Source: Arbacia lixula (lineage: Eukaryota; Echinodermata; Echinoidea; Arbacioida; Arbaciidae). Taken from it: a DNA stretch of 64,000 nt. Below, one piece after another: positions 32,463 through 46,600 of this stretch (the first letter of the stretch is position 1; each line of letters begins with the position of its first letter). Below the pieces are notes generated by a model. The model saw nothing but the letters and a program-made list of their open reading frames with translations. It did not search any database and was not told the DNA's origin. The stretch covers positions 18,531,302 to 18,595,301 of the forward strand of contig OZ022594.1 of assembly GCA_963669155.1 (NCBI GenBank), in the 5' to 3' direction. The translations under genes and the position numbers were made by a program.

Positions 32463-35285
32463 TCCACCTGAGAGAAAACCACGGAATACATGAAGAAAAC
32501 ACACATCCTGTCACCAAAACACTCATGAATCATTTGTCTAAATCAAACTCCAGAATTAATTCATGTTGTCAAGTTAGTCCCCAACTTTCCCCAAGCAGCC
32601 TGTGGCTATAAAGCTCTAAAATTGTACTTTCTTTGTCATGTCTATGAAGTGCAGAACCACCGAATATGTTATCATCAGCTTTTACATTTCAGAACTTCAT
32701 CAATTGTCATTTTCGCCTCAGAAAACAGTTCATTACCCATACTACACTTCCCAAATTGAAAGCGAACACGGGGTCAGGGACACAAAACTGTAATACATGT
32801 AATCACACACCTTCACTAACATACAAACCAGTAGGTGGGGATAGTCAAGTATACTTCATGCACATCAATTTGATGTTGGATTTGCAAACTATGAGAAAGT
32901 TCTGAAACAGCATGTCACTCATTCGAATTGGAACACCCTAATCATGCTAATTGTTAACGATATTCAATAAGTGTAGACCTACTTACCAGTTCAACGACAT
33001 AGCCAAGGCGTGATATCGGGCTTTCGAGAGTGCTCGGTATCAGAATCGGATTTCAAGTGACGTCACGCATGACGGTTCATGTTTTGCAACTACATGTACT
33101 CGTCTACTTGTGTAGCTGTTTTTATTCCGCATTTTTGAGATGTGGGTACGAGTGCGCAGTGGAATGTAAATGCATGTAACATGAAAATGATGGGTCTGAA
33201 TGAAGATCGGTGGGAGAATGGGAATGAGAAATCAGAAATCATTAGACACGAATAACCGTATCATTCGGGGCATTCTTTAATCAAATTACATGCCATAACC
33301 CCCCCCCCCCCCCTCCCCCCGGCCCTCCCCTCCCTTTCAGAGCTAGCTATGAGCCATGCAATCCCCCAGATTCATGAGAGACTGATTCTTCGGTCTGGGC
33401 TCATAATTTTATGATGAGAGCTAGCTTCGTCTATTATGAGGGAGCGATTTACATGGAGCTTATTTCGATGAAGTGTATGGCAAGAAAAGAGATTTTGGAC
33501 GAGAGTTAAATGGAGGTGATGGCGGTTACTCACCTCGATTATCAAAGTTGGTTTTGCGAAAAATATGCAAGAACCTTGAAAGAAATATATTCATATAAGT
33601 AAAGGTTTGACGACAATTCATCCAAAGATTTTTTTTAAAGATTAGAAAGAAAAATTATATCACAAAATCAAGAATTTAAAAATTCATAATGCTGTTATTA
33701 TGATCTTTTGACGGATTTTTGATGAACCTTCAATGTTTCTTTCGTCCATCAACCTCAAAACAAAACAAAGTAGTTGAACTTGGATTGAACCGTTAGGCCT
33801 ATTAAGCTATTGATTGGTGAAAAAATATGCGAGATAGGCCCTATAAGCCCTATCGAAAAAAGAGAAGTACAAAACTCAACACATAAAACAGTATAATTGA
33901 GGACAATTGATGACTCGTTATCAATAAATAAAATACAAGTCAGCGAGATCAATTTCAGACTTTAAAACCATATCGATCTGCTTATCAAAAATATCGTTTG
34001 GGTCGGCCGCATATGGACTCTGCATGCGCATTCTGCGGCGGCAAAAGGAAAACGGTCCAAAATCAATGCAGGGAGGGATTAGGCCTACATGGTAACCATG
34101 GTAACTCAGGGGAAGAAAGATCCAGGGGGAAACAGAAAATAGGAAAAATACAAATAGGGCGCAGGACCTACTGCTAGTTCGTATGCAACTGATAACAAAA
34201 ATAACAATGATATTGAACAGTAATAAATTAACATTGATTAAGTGTGATTACGTCATGTATCATCATCATTATTATTACTGCTGAAATCACCACTACTTTT
34301 GCTACAAGTTGCTCCCCTCCCCTTCTTCTATGTCTACTGCTACAGCGATAACGTTTACGCTTATACCAATATAATAACCATGATTATTTATAATGACAAA
34401 TGATTTATATCAAATCGTTTCTATTAGCTACTACAACGATAGCGTTTACATTTATACTAATAATGATGACTTATAATGACAAATGACAAATGTGATATCG
34501 TATCTATACTGCTACAACGATATAACGTTTACATTCATACTGATAATTATCGTGATATTAATAATGACATATTCGATAACAGTGATGATATAAATCGAAA
34601 TAATGAGAACGGATGATAGAGGACATGACTAAATCAAAGAAGAAGAAAAAAATTGCACTGCACCGGAAGGAAGAGAAAAGTGATGTGTATATCGTTAATG
34701 CAGGCTTCCTATATCCGTCTGTCTCTATAATAACATCCATGTTACGTCTGAGCAAATGGCACCGTGGTATTTACACTGACGAGGTCGCATAAACCTTGGA
34801 TCAAACAATGCCTCAGGCGTGCATAATGATATCCTTTTCCGTTTCCCTCGTCACATCAATCTCTCTGCATGCACCCCACTCCATTTGCCTTTATCACTTT
34901 CCACATTCAGTGACGGATCTACATGGAGATAAGGGGGTATGGGGGGGGGGGGGAGGGAGGGGAATCAGGGGTTAAACTTCCCTCCCTTAATAATTAGGAT
35001 CTAAAGCAATTAATGGGGGGGGGGGGGGTAGAAATAAGGGGAGATTATTAGGTTTACCCCCCCCCCCCCCCATCCCTTTAGAACCTCAAATAGAGGGGAT
35101 GGTAATTGCCCGATAGATTCCCACAAATCTCACCAATACCATGAATACCCCGCCCTCCGCCTTTCGAAGACGTCGTCTCATTTTTAAATCAGATGTCGGG
35201 ATAATGGCGAAATTTCCTCTTGAATATCGATTTCTAAGTCATTCTCGCCCCTGCTGTGCATTACGTGTTAAGTGAATGTGAAGTT
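32463..35285. other. Non-coding stretch (copy B), no gene recognised
   Basis: Counterpart of about 5626-8384. It holds a poly-C run (33299-33320), the degenerate MITE piece (about 33595-33735), the 75-90 bp repeat units (about 34335-34560) and poly-G/poly-C runs (34935-35070). A few short open frames show no family resemblance. Confidence 0.6.
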
Positions 35286-35372
35286 AATGGCTCAATGGGT
35301 AAGGCGCCATAATGTAACAACGCGAGACCCCCGGTTCAATTCCTGGTGTGGAGCGTCAATTAATTTTTTGTA
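35286..35372 (+). mobile_element. tRNA-derived SINE head (copy B)
   Basis: Counterpart of 8385-8475. It has a better A box (TGGCTCAATGGGTAAGGCG) and an exact B box (GGTTCAATTCC). Confidence 0.6.
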
Positions 35373-35872
35373 TTCCTTTGCATTGTTCATTATGTCACCT
35401 TCTTCTGTTCTATCTCTCACTTTGTCATTCTCTTTGAGATTTTCTTCACCATTTTTTCCCTCTCAACCCTTTATCTTGAATGACTATCAATTACATGTTG
35501 TTAATTACCAGAAACATGTGACCATTTAGTCTCTGAAATGTTAGTATCAAGTTTATTGTAGGTGCGCTATGAGGTTTTTTGAGGGGTGTCTCTGATTTCT
35601 TATGAATGGATGGTGTTACAGTTAAAGGTCCATGTAGTGCACTGTGCATTTACCATCCCATGTCTGTGCATGAATTTGCCAATGCAGACCACCTTATACT
35701 TGTCCAAAAGTATGTTTAGCTTTGAACATTAGATTTCAATTTTTTTTATACAAAAAACAAAACAAAACACGCCAACTTCTAAAATGAAACAAAGGAAAAA
35801 AAGTGGTCTGGAGGGAGGTGCGTTTCGCACCCTGCGCACCCCCCCCCCCCCCCCCTCCCTGGTGACAGCCAT

Positions 35873-37808
35873 GCATTATAAGACGAACTCACATCCAAAA
35901 CTTCTGCGCATACAAAATCTATAATCCTCAAAATGCATTCCACATTTGTCTTGCCTGTTTGGCGGCGGTCGTGACTTGATCAAAGAGCCAATTCAACGCG
36001 TTAGAGATTATATTGTGTTATTAATGAACCCGGCTGGCCGGTGCACTGGAAGAATAAATTTCTCTTTGTGTTGTCTCCAGTTCTGACACCTCCCTGATTG
36101 AAAAAAAAAATGTAGAACGCACCGGTTTACCCTTAGCATTGGTAATAACTATTGTTAATACTAGGTGTTAATTTTTTTTTCCACACTTTTGAAAAATGAT
36201 CAGTTTCCACTCACACCAAGCTGATTGCACCTTTTTTGTGAATACAAAATACCCTTTGACTTTTTTTGTACAGCCCAGTATTATTTTTGGAATGTTGGTG
36301 GTTCCTTTTGTTATGTTCAATGAAAAATACCACATAGGTTTTAAGTTTTTATTTTTTAGAACGAGTTTCCGCAATGTTTTGTTTCAGAGGCTTAATTTTC
36401 CGTTACCAATAGCTAATAAACTTAGTATTTCGAGCTGTGGATGTTGAAATGTTATTTCTCATTCCCTTAGTCATGTTAGTTATTCATGTAACACTTGAAA
36501 TATACATTTCCAAATAATTACCAAATTTCTTTCATCATACTTCTATTTACAATCCTTCGAAAGCTTAACTGAGTAGTGTGAATTTTCTGTCAGCTGATTT
36601 GAAGCCTCCGAAATAAACTTTGAAGACTGCTCACAGAAATATAAGCAGAGTAACTTATCCAATCAATATATCACAGTGGAGTATTTCAGTTGGGTTCTAT
36701 ACAAAAGCTTTTCGCTTTATTTTTAACATTAGATTTCAATCGTTGGGTTGTTTGTAAAAAAAAAAAATAATAATAATAACTCGCCCCCTTCTAAAAAAAA
36801 AGTGATCTGGAGGGGGTGTGTTCGCACCCCCCTGGTGACGGTCATGTCTTGTGTAATAGTTTCATACAAGTGTCAGAATACCCAAGATCCTATCGATGAC
36901 AGTCTCGGGCACACAGCAACAACAATCAAATATTGCATGGATGTTACATTGAGTTAGAAACAATTCAAAATTCGGATTGACGCAATCCTATGATATCCCT
37001 TTTCTCATAAACAAAGCTAATTTTAACACGGCTCATTGACTTTTTATGTGAAACCATTGATGGATTTAATTTATTGAAACGACTTAATGATTATAATCTA
37101 TTCGTCATGGCCTACGTTTGGAATAATAATCATCAGTTTCCCTGGTTCATAAATGTGAATGTTCATCTGTTTGTCAGCTCTAGTACCTGTAAATTTAAAA
37201 TGATGTAATTATATCAACCAAAATGTCATCAACAATTACCCATTGACACTGCATGCATAAGCAATCACACAAATCATAGTACTAGTGTAACGAAGTATGC
37301 TGTTGCAAAGAACATGTCAGAACGAAACATTTATTTCCTTTACATTTTTCTCTGGCCATTAATTGCACAATATGTCATGTTTACAACAAATATTAACATA
37401 GTTATGTACCATAAGCTCATACCAAATCTTTTCCATTTGTAACAAAAATATACAGTTCTAAATATTAAAATACAGAGAATAATATATGCATGCTGGTTTA
37501 TTTTAGTGAATGATATTTGCTCTGGTGGCAATTACTCCAACAGTACACATGCAGCACACAGCCCTGCGGTGTAAGAGTTGTTTCGCCGACCGCGGTTGGT
37601 TGGATGTTTTGACCGTGGTCGGGCGATCATTACCTCAAATACCGCGGTTGGGCGTATGTTTTGACCGTGGTCGGGCGATAACCATTGCATTCAATTTTCT
37701 TGATGCTTTTTTACCAGTGTGTTTCTCTGCTTTTACTAATTTTAAGCATCGCATTTAAATATCAGGGTTGGATTCGCCTTGGAGCTTTCTTCTGGGAAAA
37801 TGGTCCAA
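35873..37808. other. Non-coding stretch (copy B), no gene recognised
   Basis: Counterpart of about 8931-11220 without the 9341-9686 duplication. A tandem doubling of the CCGCGGTTGG-type motif is at 37588-37680. No family-like open frame. Confidence 0.55.
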
Positions 37809-37943
37809 GGCCCGTATTATATAGAGTTACGATTGATCTGAATCAATCGCAAGTCCAATCTCCTATCCCTAATGTACAATGTTACTAATCATGTCAATTG
37901 CAAGTCAATTACGATCAATTACAATTCTTTATGAGACAGAGCC
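37809..37943. mobile_element. Foldback MITE, GGCCCGT-TATAAGAC type (copy B)
   Basis: Allelic counterpart of 11221-11355 with scattered substitutions. Confidence 0.55.
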
Positions 37944-38000
37944 AAGGAGCTTTGGTCTTAAATCATCTTTGTCACCTGGCCAAATACTGATGAGCAACTG

Positions 38001-38346
38001 AAGGTGTCATGGTATAGTGGTTGTAAACTGTGACTGAAGAGCTCAAGGCCGGTCCTTTTGGTTCAATTCCACCCATGGTACTTTATCCACATTGCTGCTC
38101 TCCACCCAGGAGTATAAATGGGTACCTGGTAGGAGGTGGATGATTATATGAATGATTTGATACAGCACAGGTATCGTACAGCGGGCTAGGAATTTTCCCC
38201 AGGGAGCAGAGATGGTGCACATAATGTGTGCATAATACAGTATTGTATCCAGCGACCAGGGCTCTTATTGTAACATCCCTCTTACTTCAGTCTCAGGACT
38301 GCCAAATGGGACAGACCCTCTACACCCTACATAAATAAAAGAAACC
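38001..38346 (+). mobile_element. tRNA-derived SINE with a conserved central domain (copy B)
   Basis: Allelic counterpart of 11415-11750. Head, central domain and tail are all recognisable, with more divergence in the body than in the central domain. Confidence 0.65.
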
Positions 38347-38566
38347 AGAAAAGAGGAAGATGAAACCATCAGAGTAGTTGTCACTAGAGCAAATGTCAGA
38401 TCACTCATTGTCAAATTCACTGTGGAAGATATTTAGTATAATAATAAGCAACTATGCCAATTTTTTTGTTTTTCAAAGAAATTTTAGGCATACACTCAGT
38501 ACTAGTAAGGATAGTATATGCTCCATTCTGCAAATTAATGAAAAACATGTCAGAAAAAAATCTTCG

Positions 38567-38640
38567 AACAAGATGGGATTTGAACCTGCAATCGGGCCGT
38601 GTCTCAACCACAGAAACTATGGTCAACCTATGCTAATTTC
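38567..38640 (-). mobile_element. tRNA-derived SINE fragment, reverse orientation (copy B)
   Basis: Reverse complement gives GCAGGTTCAAATCCC, a perfect B box. No matching A box is visible, so it is a fragment. Confidence 0.45.
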
Positions 38641-39079
38641 GTATAAAAGTACAAATGGGGAATGGTATTTTATAAAGCTAGTGGATTAATCTGAAATCAC
38701 CTCTGTGGCATTGTAAATATAGCTTGCCATTCACTACATGTGTAACATATATACATGAATCCTCAAAATGAGTTCAACTGTGGAGAGATGGATAAAGGTG
38801 TATATATATATATATAGAATTATATCAAAGTGAATTACAACCAGAATATATCAGCATTGCAGGTACACAATGGAAAAATGATTTGAAATCTTTTTCTTTT
38901 GGAAAGGTAAATAAAAATAACTGGGATACGATGCAAGATATTTTTGCCAAACACACAAAATCCACTTATATTTTTCAGGTATCCTTCTCTGTAAAACAAT
39001 AAGGATCGATAGGACTCAATTCTGTCACCCGATCCCGTAACTTTAGCGTGTTTTTTTTTTCCTATCTGAAAAAGATACT

Positions 39080-39258
39080 ACAGTGAAACCTGTCTATAGT
39101 GGCCACCAAAGGGAAACAAAAATTGTGGCCTTTCTAGACAGGTGGCTGCTATAGGCAGGTTCTTGAACACATGATCTCTCTCCAGGGAATTATTTTAGTG
39201 GCCACTATAGACAGGTTAGCTGCTATAGACAGGTGGCCGCTAAGACAGGTTTGAATGT
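39080..39258. mobile_element. Tigger-like MITE (copy B, shared site)
   Basis: Counterpart of 14300-14472. Only one unit is present here. Confidence 0.6.
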
Positions 39259-39406
39259 CTGTCTGCACATAGATCCAAAGTATTCTAGTCTATACCAGGG
39301 GCCTGTCTTAAAAAGATTTGCGATCGTATCTCTGTACATTTCAGATAGGAGCATGGAGTTGCAATTGCCCAAGACCAATCGCAACTCTATATAAGATCTA
39401 TATGGA

Positions 39407-39575
39407 TCTACGTACCTGACAGATTATTGTCTTTTTCAGATTAGTAAAGCGTGCGAAATGACAGGAGCGGGTTGACTGAATGGAGTCTATGGATCTACGT
39501 ACCTGACAGATTATTGTCTCTATCAGATTAGTAAAGCGCGCTAAACGACAGGAGCGGGTTGACTGAATGGAGTCC
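39407..39575 (+). repeat. 87-bp tandem repeat, two units (copy B)
   Basis: Counterpart of 14745-14935. Confidence 0.75.
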
Positions 39576-40104
39576 TTCTACAAATTCTTGTATATTTCAC
39601 AAGCATTTACAAGACCGTATCCTTTGGACGATGACTCTATGTATAATCACCACTGTTCTCTTCAAGGAAACATCTCTATAAATAATACAGTACCAGCTGT
39701 AAACAAGTTTGACATAATCTCCTTATACGACCTTACTTGGAGAACCACTGACTTTAAAAAACAAACAGTTCCTTTGTCAGAGGAAAGAGTCTAGATTCAT
39801 GCACCATATATTGTACAACTTTGGCTGACTAGCACATTTTATATAAAATCACAAGGCACCAAGCGCTGAACAGTTTGCTTACATATCCTTATTTACATCA
39901 TCATTAGCCTAGCTTACAGGCTGTAAGACATTTTTAAATCAAACTTCAAATAAGAGTCAGGTACACATTAGATGAGTCACTTTGTAATTTTTGTCTTTCC
40001 TCAGTTGATCCATGAGAATGAAAGCATATACGGCTGCCATGTCTCACCATTAAAAAGTTTGGATAAAAAATACCCAACAGTCTGAAAGCAAGGCTACGTT
40101 GATA

Positions 40105-40358
40105 CAGAGTGGTCACCAGAAAATCTTTTATAGATGACTCAAAATGGCAGAATGTCACCTTTTTGTCAGATATCTGTGCTAGACGGGTGGTACACAGGTA
40201 TGGTACACATGGCTCAAAGAAGGCAAAAACAGTAAGAATAATAAGACTATTACTGATTTTACAAGTGGTGGGATAAATTTGCTTGTGGCTCACAAGCACT
40301 TTCTGTACCCCATGCGTGGTGTTTGTGCCGCACATTTTGTACACTGGGGACCACCCTG
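40105..40358. mobile_element. Mariner-like MITE with CAGGGTGGTC ends (copy B)
   Basis: Counterpart of 15453-15723, with one change in the left end (CAGAGTGGTC). Confidence 0.7.
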
Positions 40359-40393
40359 TATTGATACATGCTATGCATGACAAGCTGGCAAAC

Positions 40394-40500
40394 TACAGTG
40401 AAACCTGTCTATAGTGGCCACCCAAGGGAAACAAAAATTGTGGCCTTTCTAGACAGGTTGGCTGCTATAGACAGGTGGCCGCTAAGACAGGTTTAACTGT
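40394..40500. mobile_element. Tigger-like MITE, copy B only
   Basis: ACAGTGAAACCTGTCTATAG at the left and GACAGGTTTAACTGTA at the right, flanked by TA. Copy A is uninterrupted here (about 15762). The element is a short internal-deletion form of the family at 39080. Confidence 0.7.
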
Positions 40501-40656
40501 AAACGGATCGAAGCATGCTCCGTCTGATATCAAGCCTTTGAGAGCCAGCCAAATACTGCTCTATGTGATTCATGAGTACAGAAGGAGTAAGCTTGTTGGG
40601 GTTGATGCGCCATCTATGAGACTTCAACTTCAAGTGTTCGTCAGGTGACCCAATTT

Positions 40657-43600
40657 TCACTGCACCTTGAAGTTAGAGTGACCTCCCTCCTTCCAGGAGG
40701 GTGGGGCGTGCCAGGGTGACTCCAGAGGAGGGATCTTCTCTGGTATGTTCCCTTGGCATGGGGGAGGGGGCAGGACAGGGTAGGAGGGGGGTGGGGAGAG
40801 GACGGGGTAGACTGGGGCGGGGGGAAGGGGAATGTGGCTGTAGTCCTGCAGGATGGGAGGCTGGGAGAGGCCAGTCATAGACTCCTGCATGGGATGAAAG
40901 ATGAGGAGATGAAGAGAAGAGAGGGAGAGATGGGAGAAGAGAGGAGATGAAAGGAGAAAGAGATGAAAGAGAGGTAGAGAAGAAAGATGAAAGGAGATGA
41001 AAAAAGAGAGAGAAAAGAGGAGAGAAAATACAGAAGAGAGGGAGAGATCAGAGAAAAGATGAGGAGATGAAAGGAGAGAGGGAATGGAAGAAGAGAGGAG
41101 GAGAAAAAAAGTGATTTTTTTTTTTAGTGACTGCCCTTTCTTCTCTCAGTTGTATCAATATTCGAGCTACCTACATAAAAAGTTGAGATGAATTGCTGAG
41201 CTACATATATGAATGAGGATATAGACACAAATGATTGTTGGCGGATGGATGAAAGATGAATCAGTCAAAAATTAATCCTTGCGAGAGTCCTGTATGTGTA
41301 GAAGCAGATAAACTTTATTCATTTACCCATGCAGGGTAGCCCCTTTAGTGGTTAAACACTGTTTTACTAGGAGGCCGTGCTTTGACATTTTAACATTGAA
41401 CACAACATGGTTTACATAAATACAAATAAATTTAGAAGTACATTTCAGTACAAATAAACATCATTATGGAAATTGCATTATTCAGCAAAATTATAACAAA
41501 CAAAAAATGTACTTAGTAGACCCATATATGGATTAGGCCAATTTAATTTTTGAAAAAAAGACAATTAAATAATTGTTTATCAAAATGGGGTGTTCCCCCA
41601 CCTACCCTCTGCCTTGTGTCGTCCCAGCAGCACCCACAACATCCGAGACCGGCCATACAGTGGTACACGGCGACCGCTGCAACTAGCAGCTCCATGCAAG
41701 ACACGAGAGCTGCAGTGACATTATACAGCATGGACGTGTTCTACAGAGGGGAACAATACAGAACGGCACAAAGATATTAGTTATACAGAGTGAGATATTC
41801 ATGTATCTCTATAAGGTGCCTTGTCAAAACATGCTGACCGGCCCTACCATGTCTTTTAGACAAACGGATGAGCCTTTGAACTTCCATCTCTCCTGAATAG
41901 CGGTTCAAAGGTTGAAAAGACTAAAAAGGCCATTTTTCCAACAATAGCCTTATCCGGTCTTTTGTTTCATTCTGCCGCATCGTATGATAATATTATAGCA
42001 TGGACCCTACTAGGGTCTATGATTATAGTAAAGGAAGGGACCCCACACGTCTTTTGAACAAAAAGAACACTGGCGGCCTTATATTGAAAAGGACTGGAGA
42101 TTATTACTGGGATTCTCAGATATAACTGCAGTCTTTTGTGTTGTGAACTTTTGACAAGACGCCTAAGTGACCACTGTCTACATTACTGTAAAACCAGTTA
42201 TTTTTCTGTGAGTAAATTTTTTTTCGTGCAGAAGATGAACTTAATTGCCACTATAAAACAATCTACCCTATACGTTAAAATCATCAACACAGCCCTGAAC
42301 AAAGCATTATCATGAACATTTAACGCCACTAAAAGAACGACTGCTGTACAACGTGTCATAGCATGCAACACGCGCACGATTTCAATGTCTGTACTCAGAC
42401 TTGCAAGTTTAGCCTGTTAAAGATAAATTCGCGCTTGCTCTGTGTTGTGCGAAAATTCAGTCTTTAAATCCAGGGCAGTCACTGAAAGTAGAGTGTACTC
42501 ATTGCGTGCAGTTATTATAGCACAAACACAACATACAGTGCAACCTACTCTAATGACCAACTGTATAGAAAAACCACCTGCCTATAAAAACAAGGCATTA
42601 GCAATATTGTGTCTCGCCCACTTGCGAAAATAACCAGAAATATCGCGATCTCCGTTGCTACGCAAAAGAAAACTGAAACAAACAAATAAGCAACTTTAAA
42701 CAGACAACATCAAAATCAGGTGCAAAATAGTGACTTTGAATAAATTTGCATAAATGTGCATGAGTAATGTTTGCCTAAATCTACATCAGTAATGCTCACA
42801 CATGCTCACACAATTCTGTGCACAAGTTAGGAAGCCTTCACCAAGAGTCTTGCAAGTAAACTTTAATGTATGACCTCAAATGACCTTTGACCTTATCATG
42901 TGACCTCTAACAGCACAATAACATGCAGGTGCCCCCAGTGCATCCATCATCCAAGTTTGATTGCCATTGTAGCAACATGTGATGAATTATGTGTGATAAG
43001 AGAGTCTTGCAAGTAAACTTTAACGTATGACCTCAAATGACCTTTGACCTTATCCTGTGACCTCCAACGGTACCATAACATGAAGGTACCCCCACTGCAT
43101 CTATGACCCAAGTTAGGTTGTAATCCAAGCAACCTATGTGAAGTTATTTGTCAAAAGAGAGTCTTGCAGGTAAACTTTAACATAGGACCTCAAATGACCT
43201 TTGACCTTATCCTGTGACCTCCAACAGCACCATAACATGTAGGTACCCCCAGTGCATCTATGACCCAAGTTAGGTTGTAATCCAAGCAACCCATGTGAAG
43301 TTATTTGTCAATCGAGAGTCTTGCAGGTAAACTTTAACGTATGACCTCAAATGACCTTTGACCTTATCCTGTGACCTCCAACGCCACCATAACATGAAGG
43401 TACCCCCAGTGCATCTATGACCCAAGTTAGGTTGTAATCCAAGCAACCCATGTGAAGTTATTTGTCAAAAGAGAGTCTTGCAGGTAAACTTTAACGTATG
43501 ACCTCAAATGACCTTTGACCTTATCCTGTGACCTCCAACAGCACCATAACATGAAGGTACCCCCAGTGCATCTATGACCCAAGTTAGGTTGTAATCCAAG

Positions 43601-46600
43601 CAACCTATGTGAAGTTATTTGTCAAAAGGTCGAGAGTCTTGCAGGTAAACTTTAACGTATGACCTCAAATGACCTTTGACCTTATCCTGTGACCTTCAAC
43701 GCCACCATAACATGAAGGTACCCCCAGTGCATCTATGACCCAAGTTAGGTTGTAATCCAAGCAACCCATGTGAAGTTATTTGTCAAAAGAGAGTCTTGCA
43801 GGTAAACTTTAACGTATGACCTCAAATGACCTTTGACCTTATCCTGTGACCTCCAACGCCACCATAACATGAAGGTACCCCCAGTGCATCTATGACCCAA
43901 GTTAGGTTGTAATCCAAGCAACCCATGTGAAGTTGTGGATCATAAGAGAGTCTTGCAGGTAAACTTTAACATTTGTGACGGACGACGGACGACGGACGAC
44001 AGACGACGGACGGACGACGGACGGACGCCATTTGGATCCCTTAGTCTCGCCTTCACCTCCGGTGGGCGAGACAAAAAATTGCGTTTTTCATTTTGCTGCT
44101 GCTTTTATCAAAACCAACTGTACATTAGGGTGGATTTTCCCTTTAATTGATACCTGTTCTGAAATCTGAGTGGTCAGTTTTCAGTCCATCTCTATGTATC
44201 CTAAATCTATGGGATGACCATCACACAGTAGGTTCTATCATTTAAAGGGATTGTTAACCCTTAAGATAAGTTGGTTTCAATAAAAGCAGAAGCATGAAAG
44301 AAACACATTGAAGGTTCAACAAAAATCGGTCAAAGGAATAGAAAGTTATTAGATTTTGAATTTCAATTTTGTGACATCATATGCAAGGTGCTCTCCCATA
44401 ATATAAATAAATTGCTCATTTTCTGTTTTTCAGAATGGAATGATTTTTTTCATACAGATATGTGTGTAAAAAGGTTTTTTTGATCAAATGCACAGGTACA
44501 AGGATGTATATTTTTTGAGAAAATGCACATTTTTGAGAAAAATTGTACACAACATATGGGAAAGCACCTCACATGTGACATAACAAAATCAAAACTTTAA
44601 AAGATCATAACATTCTTATCCTTTGACAGATTTTCATCAAACCTTCACCAATGTGTTTCTTTAATGTGTCTGCTTGTATTGAAACAAAAATAATTTGATG
44701 GTGAACTATCTCTTTAATGGAAGTCTTTAAATCAAACACAATAAACACATTGTGCTGCTCTTCCATTATCTGTAACTTAATCGGCTCCATGCAAGTACCT
44801 GAAAAATCGAGCAATCACAGCTATTCGCTTCCATGAAGGTTGCATGTCCTTCTGTCACTATGATGACAGATGACATCATGCAGGATATCGTGGAGAACAA
44901 CAGATAAAGGCCAATCTGTTAAAAGATGATTAAAAACAATCAATAATAGCAATAATTAGCAATTATTCTATAGCGCAAAACGCATAGTGATGAAACATGT
45001 CCTTGTGCGCTCTAAAGAAAGAAGTACAAGACACAAGATATAGGAGATATATATAAGATATATATAATATATAATGAATATAATATATAATGAATATAAT
45101 ATATAATGAAGATATATATGAACAGATTGTACATTAGATGTGAAATAAGTGCATCTTTAAATTGATCTTAAATCATAAGATAGAACAGATAATAAATTAG
45201 ATGTTAAATAACTGCGTCTTTAAATTGATCTTAAATTGAATAAATGCCTTTTCAAGTTGTTCTGGGTGATTGTTCCACAAGCTAGGTTGAGTCAGTGAAG
45301 TGAAGCTGTGTACACCATATGACCTGATCAGACGTGATGGTATAACAATTTTTTTTTCTTATCAGATCAAAGATTTTTAAGTAAAGCCATGTGTACAAGT
45401 GATTTTATTGTTAGGCAAGTAATCGTAACATTTCATTTGACAAATGAAAATCATCCAACACATAAAAGTGATATTTTTCCATATTTTGTTACAGCTACAT
45501 GTAGGTTTCACATAAATAAAACAACATTAAGACAGTTCATCAGATGTACATGCATAATACTAAATTTACATGAGCTTTTTTTTGCTTCTTTTTTCTTTCA
45601 CATCCAAGTCATACACGTACAATACAGCTCAAATGAATTGGCATAGGGAAAGGGTAAGGGAAGAAAGGGAAGGACCTGCAGTTTTAAAATTCGGTTTATT
45701 TTGTCCAGTTCACCATGAAACATGATGCTTTTTAGGCTAAAACATCGTGTTTCATGCTGAACTGGACAAAAAAAAACGCTATTTAAAACTGCGGCTCCTT
45801 CCCTTTCTTCCCCTAGCTTCCCTTTCCCTATGCCAATTCCTTTGAGCTGTTGTGTATATATCTTCCTTCATACTCCTCTGTGATAGTGAATGTGGTAGGT
45901 TTGTATTTGAAAATGTGAAACTTATTTCAACACTGAACTGCTGATCAACATATCAAATATTACAGTTAATCATATAAACGAGCTGCATGGGTTTCTTACC
46001 ATGAAAGTCTGTTCCATCATTGTAGAAACACCAAACACCCCGCAAAACAGGAAAAGCTGCCAAAATACATGTATAAAGAAAAAGAATATATTCAATCACA
46101 ATAAAGTTTAAATCCTGCTATAGGTTATCATATAGACACATGTACATGTATTGAGAAAGTCGCTCAACCGAGTCTGTGCAGGGGGACCAATTAGTCTTAG
46201 CATTTGGAGCAAGAGCGATGGAGATCCCCCTCCCCGCCCCTATTCCAACTGTGTTGAAGCTTGCCAATAACACGAGAAAATAAATATTTCTAACCTGTTC
46301 TTAATTACTGACCCTGCCTACCTGTAGGCTTGTTCTTTTCATCGATACTGAGCAGAGTGACTCCCATACAAAACAGGCTATGAATAAACTTAAAATTTTA
46401 GATCGCAATTAAGATCGCAACTAAGCCACATGCACCTACCCCTTTGGTTACTGCAGTTCCATGGCAGATTTTGAAATCCTAAATGGACCAGGGAGATGTT
46501 TCACCAAGCCGTTCGTAAGTTACGAACGACTTTACGAGCGACTGGTGATCCCTTGTGCTAAATGTGATACCACGCTTTGTTCATTGAGAATCTGATTCAG

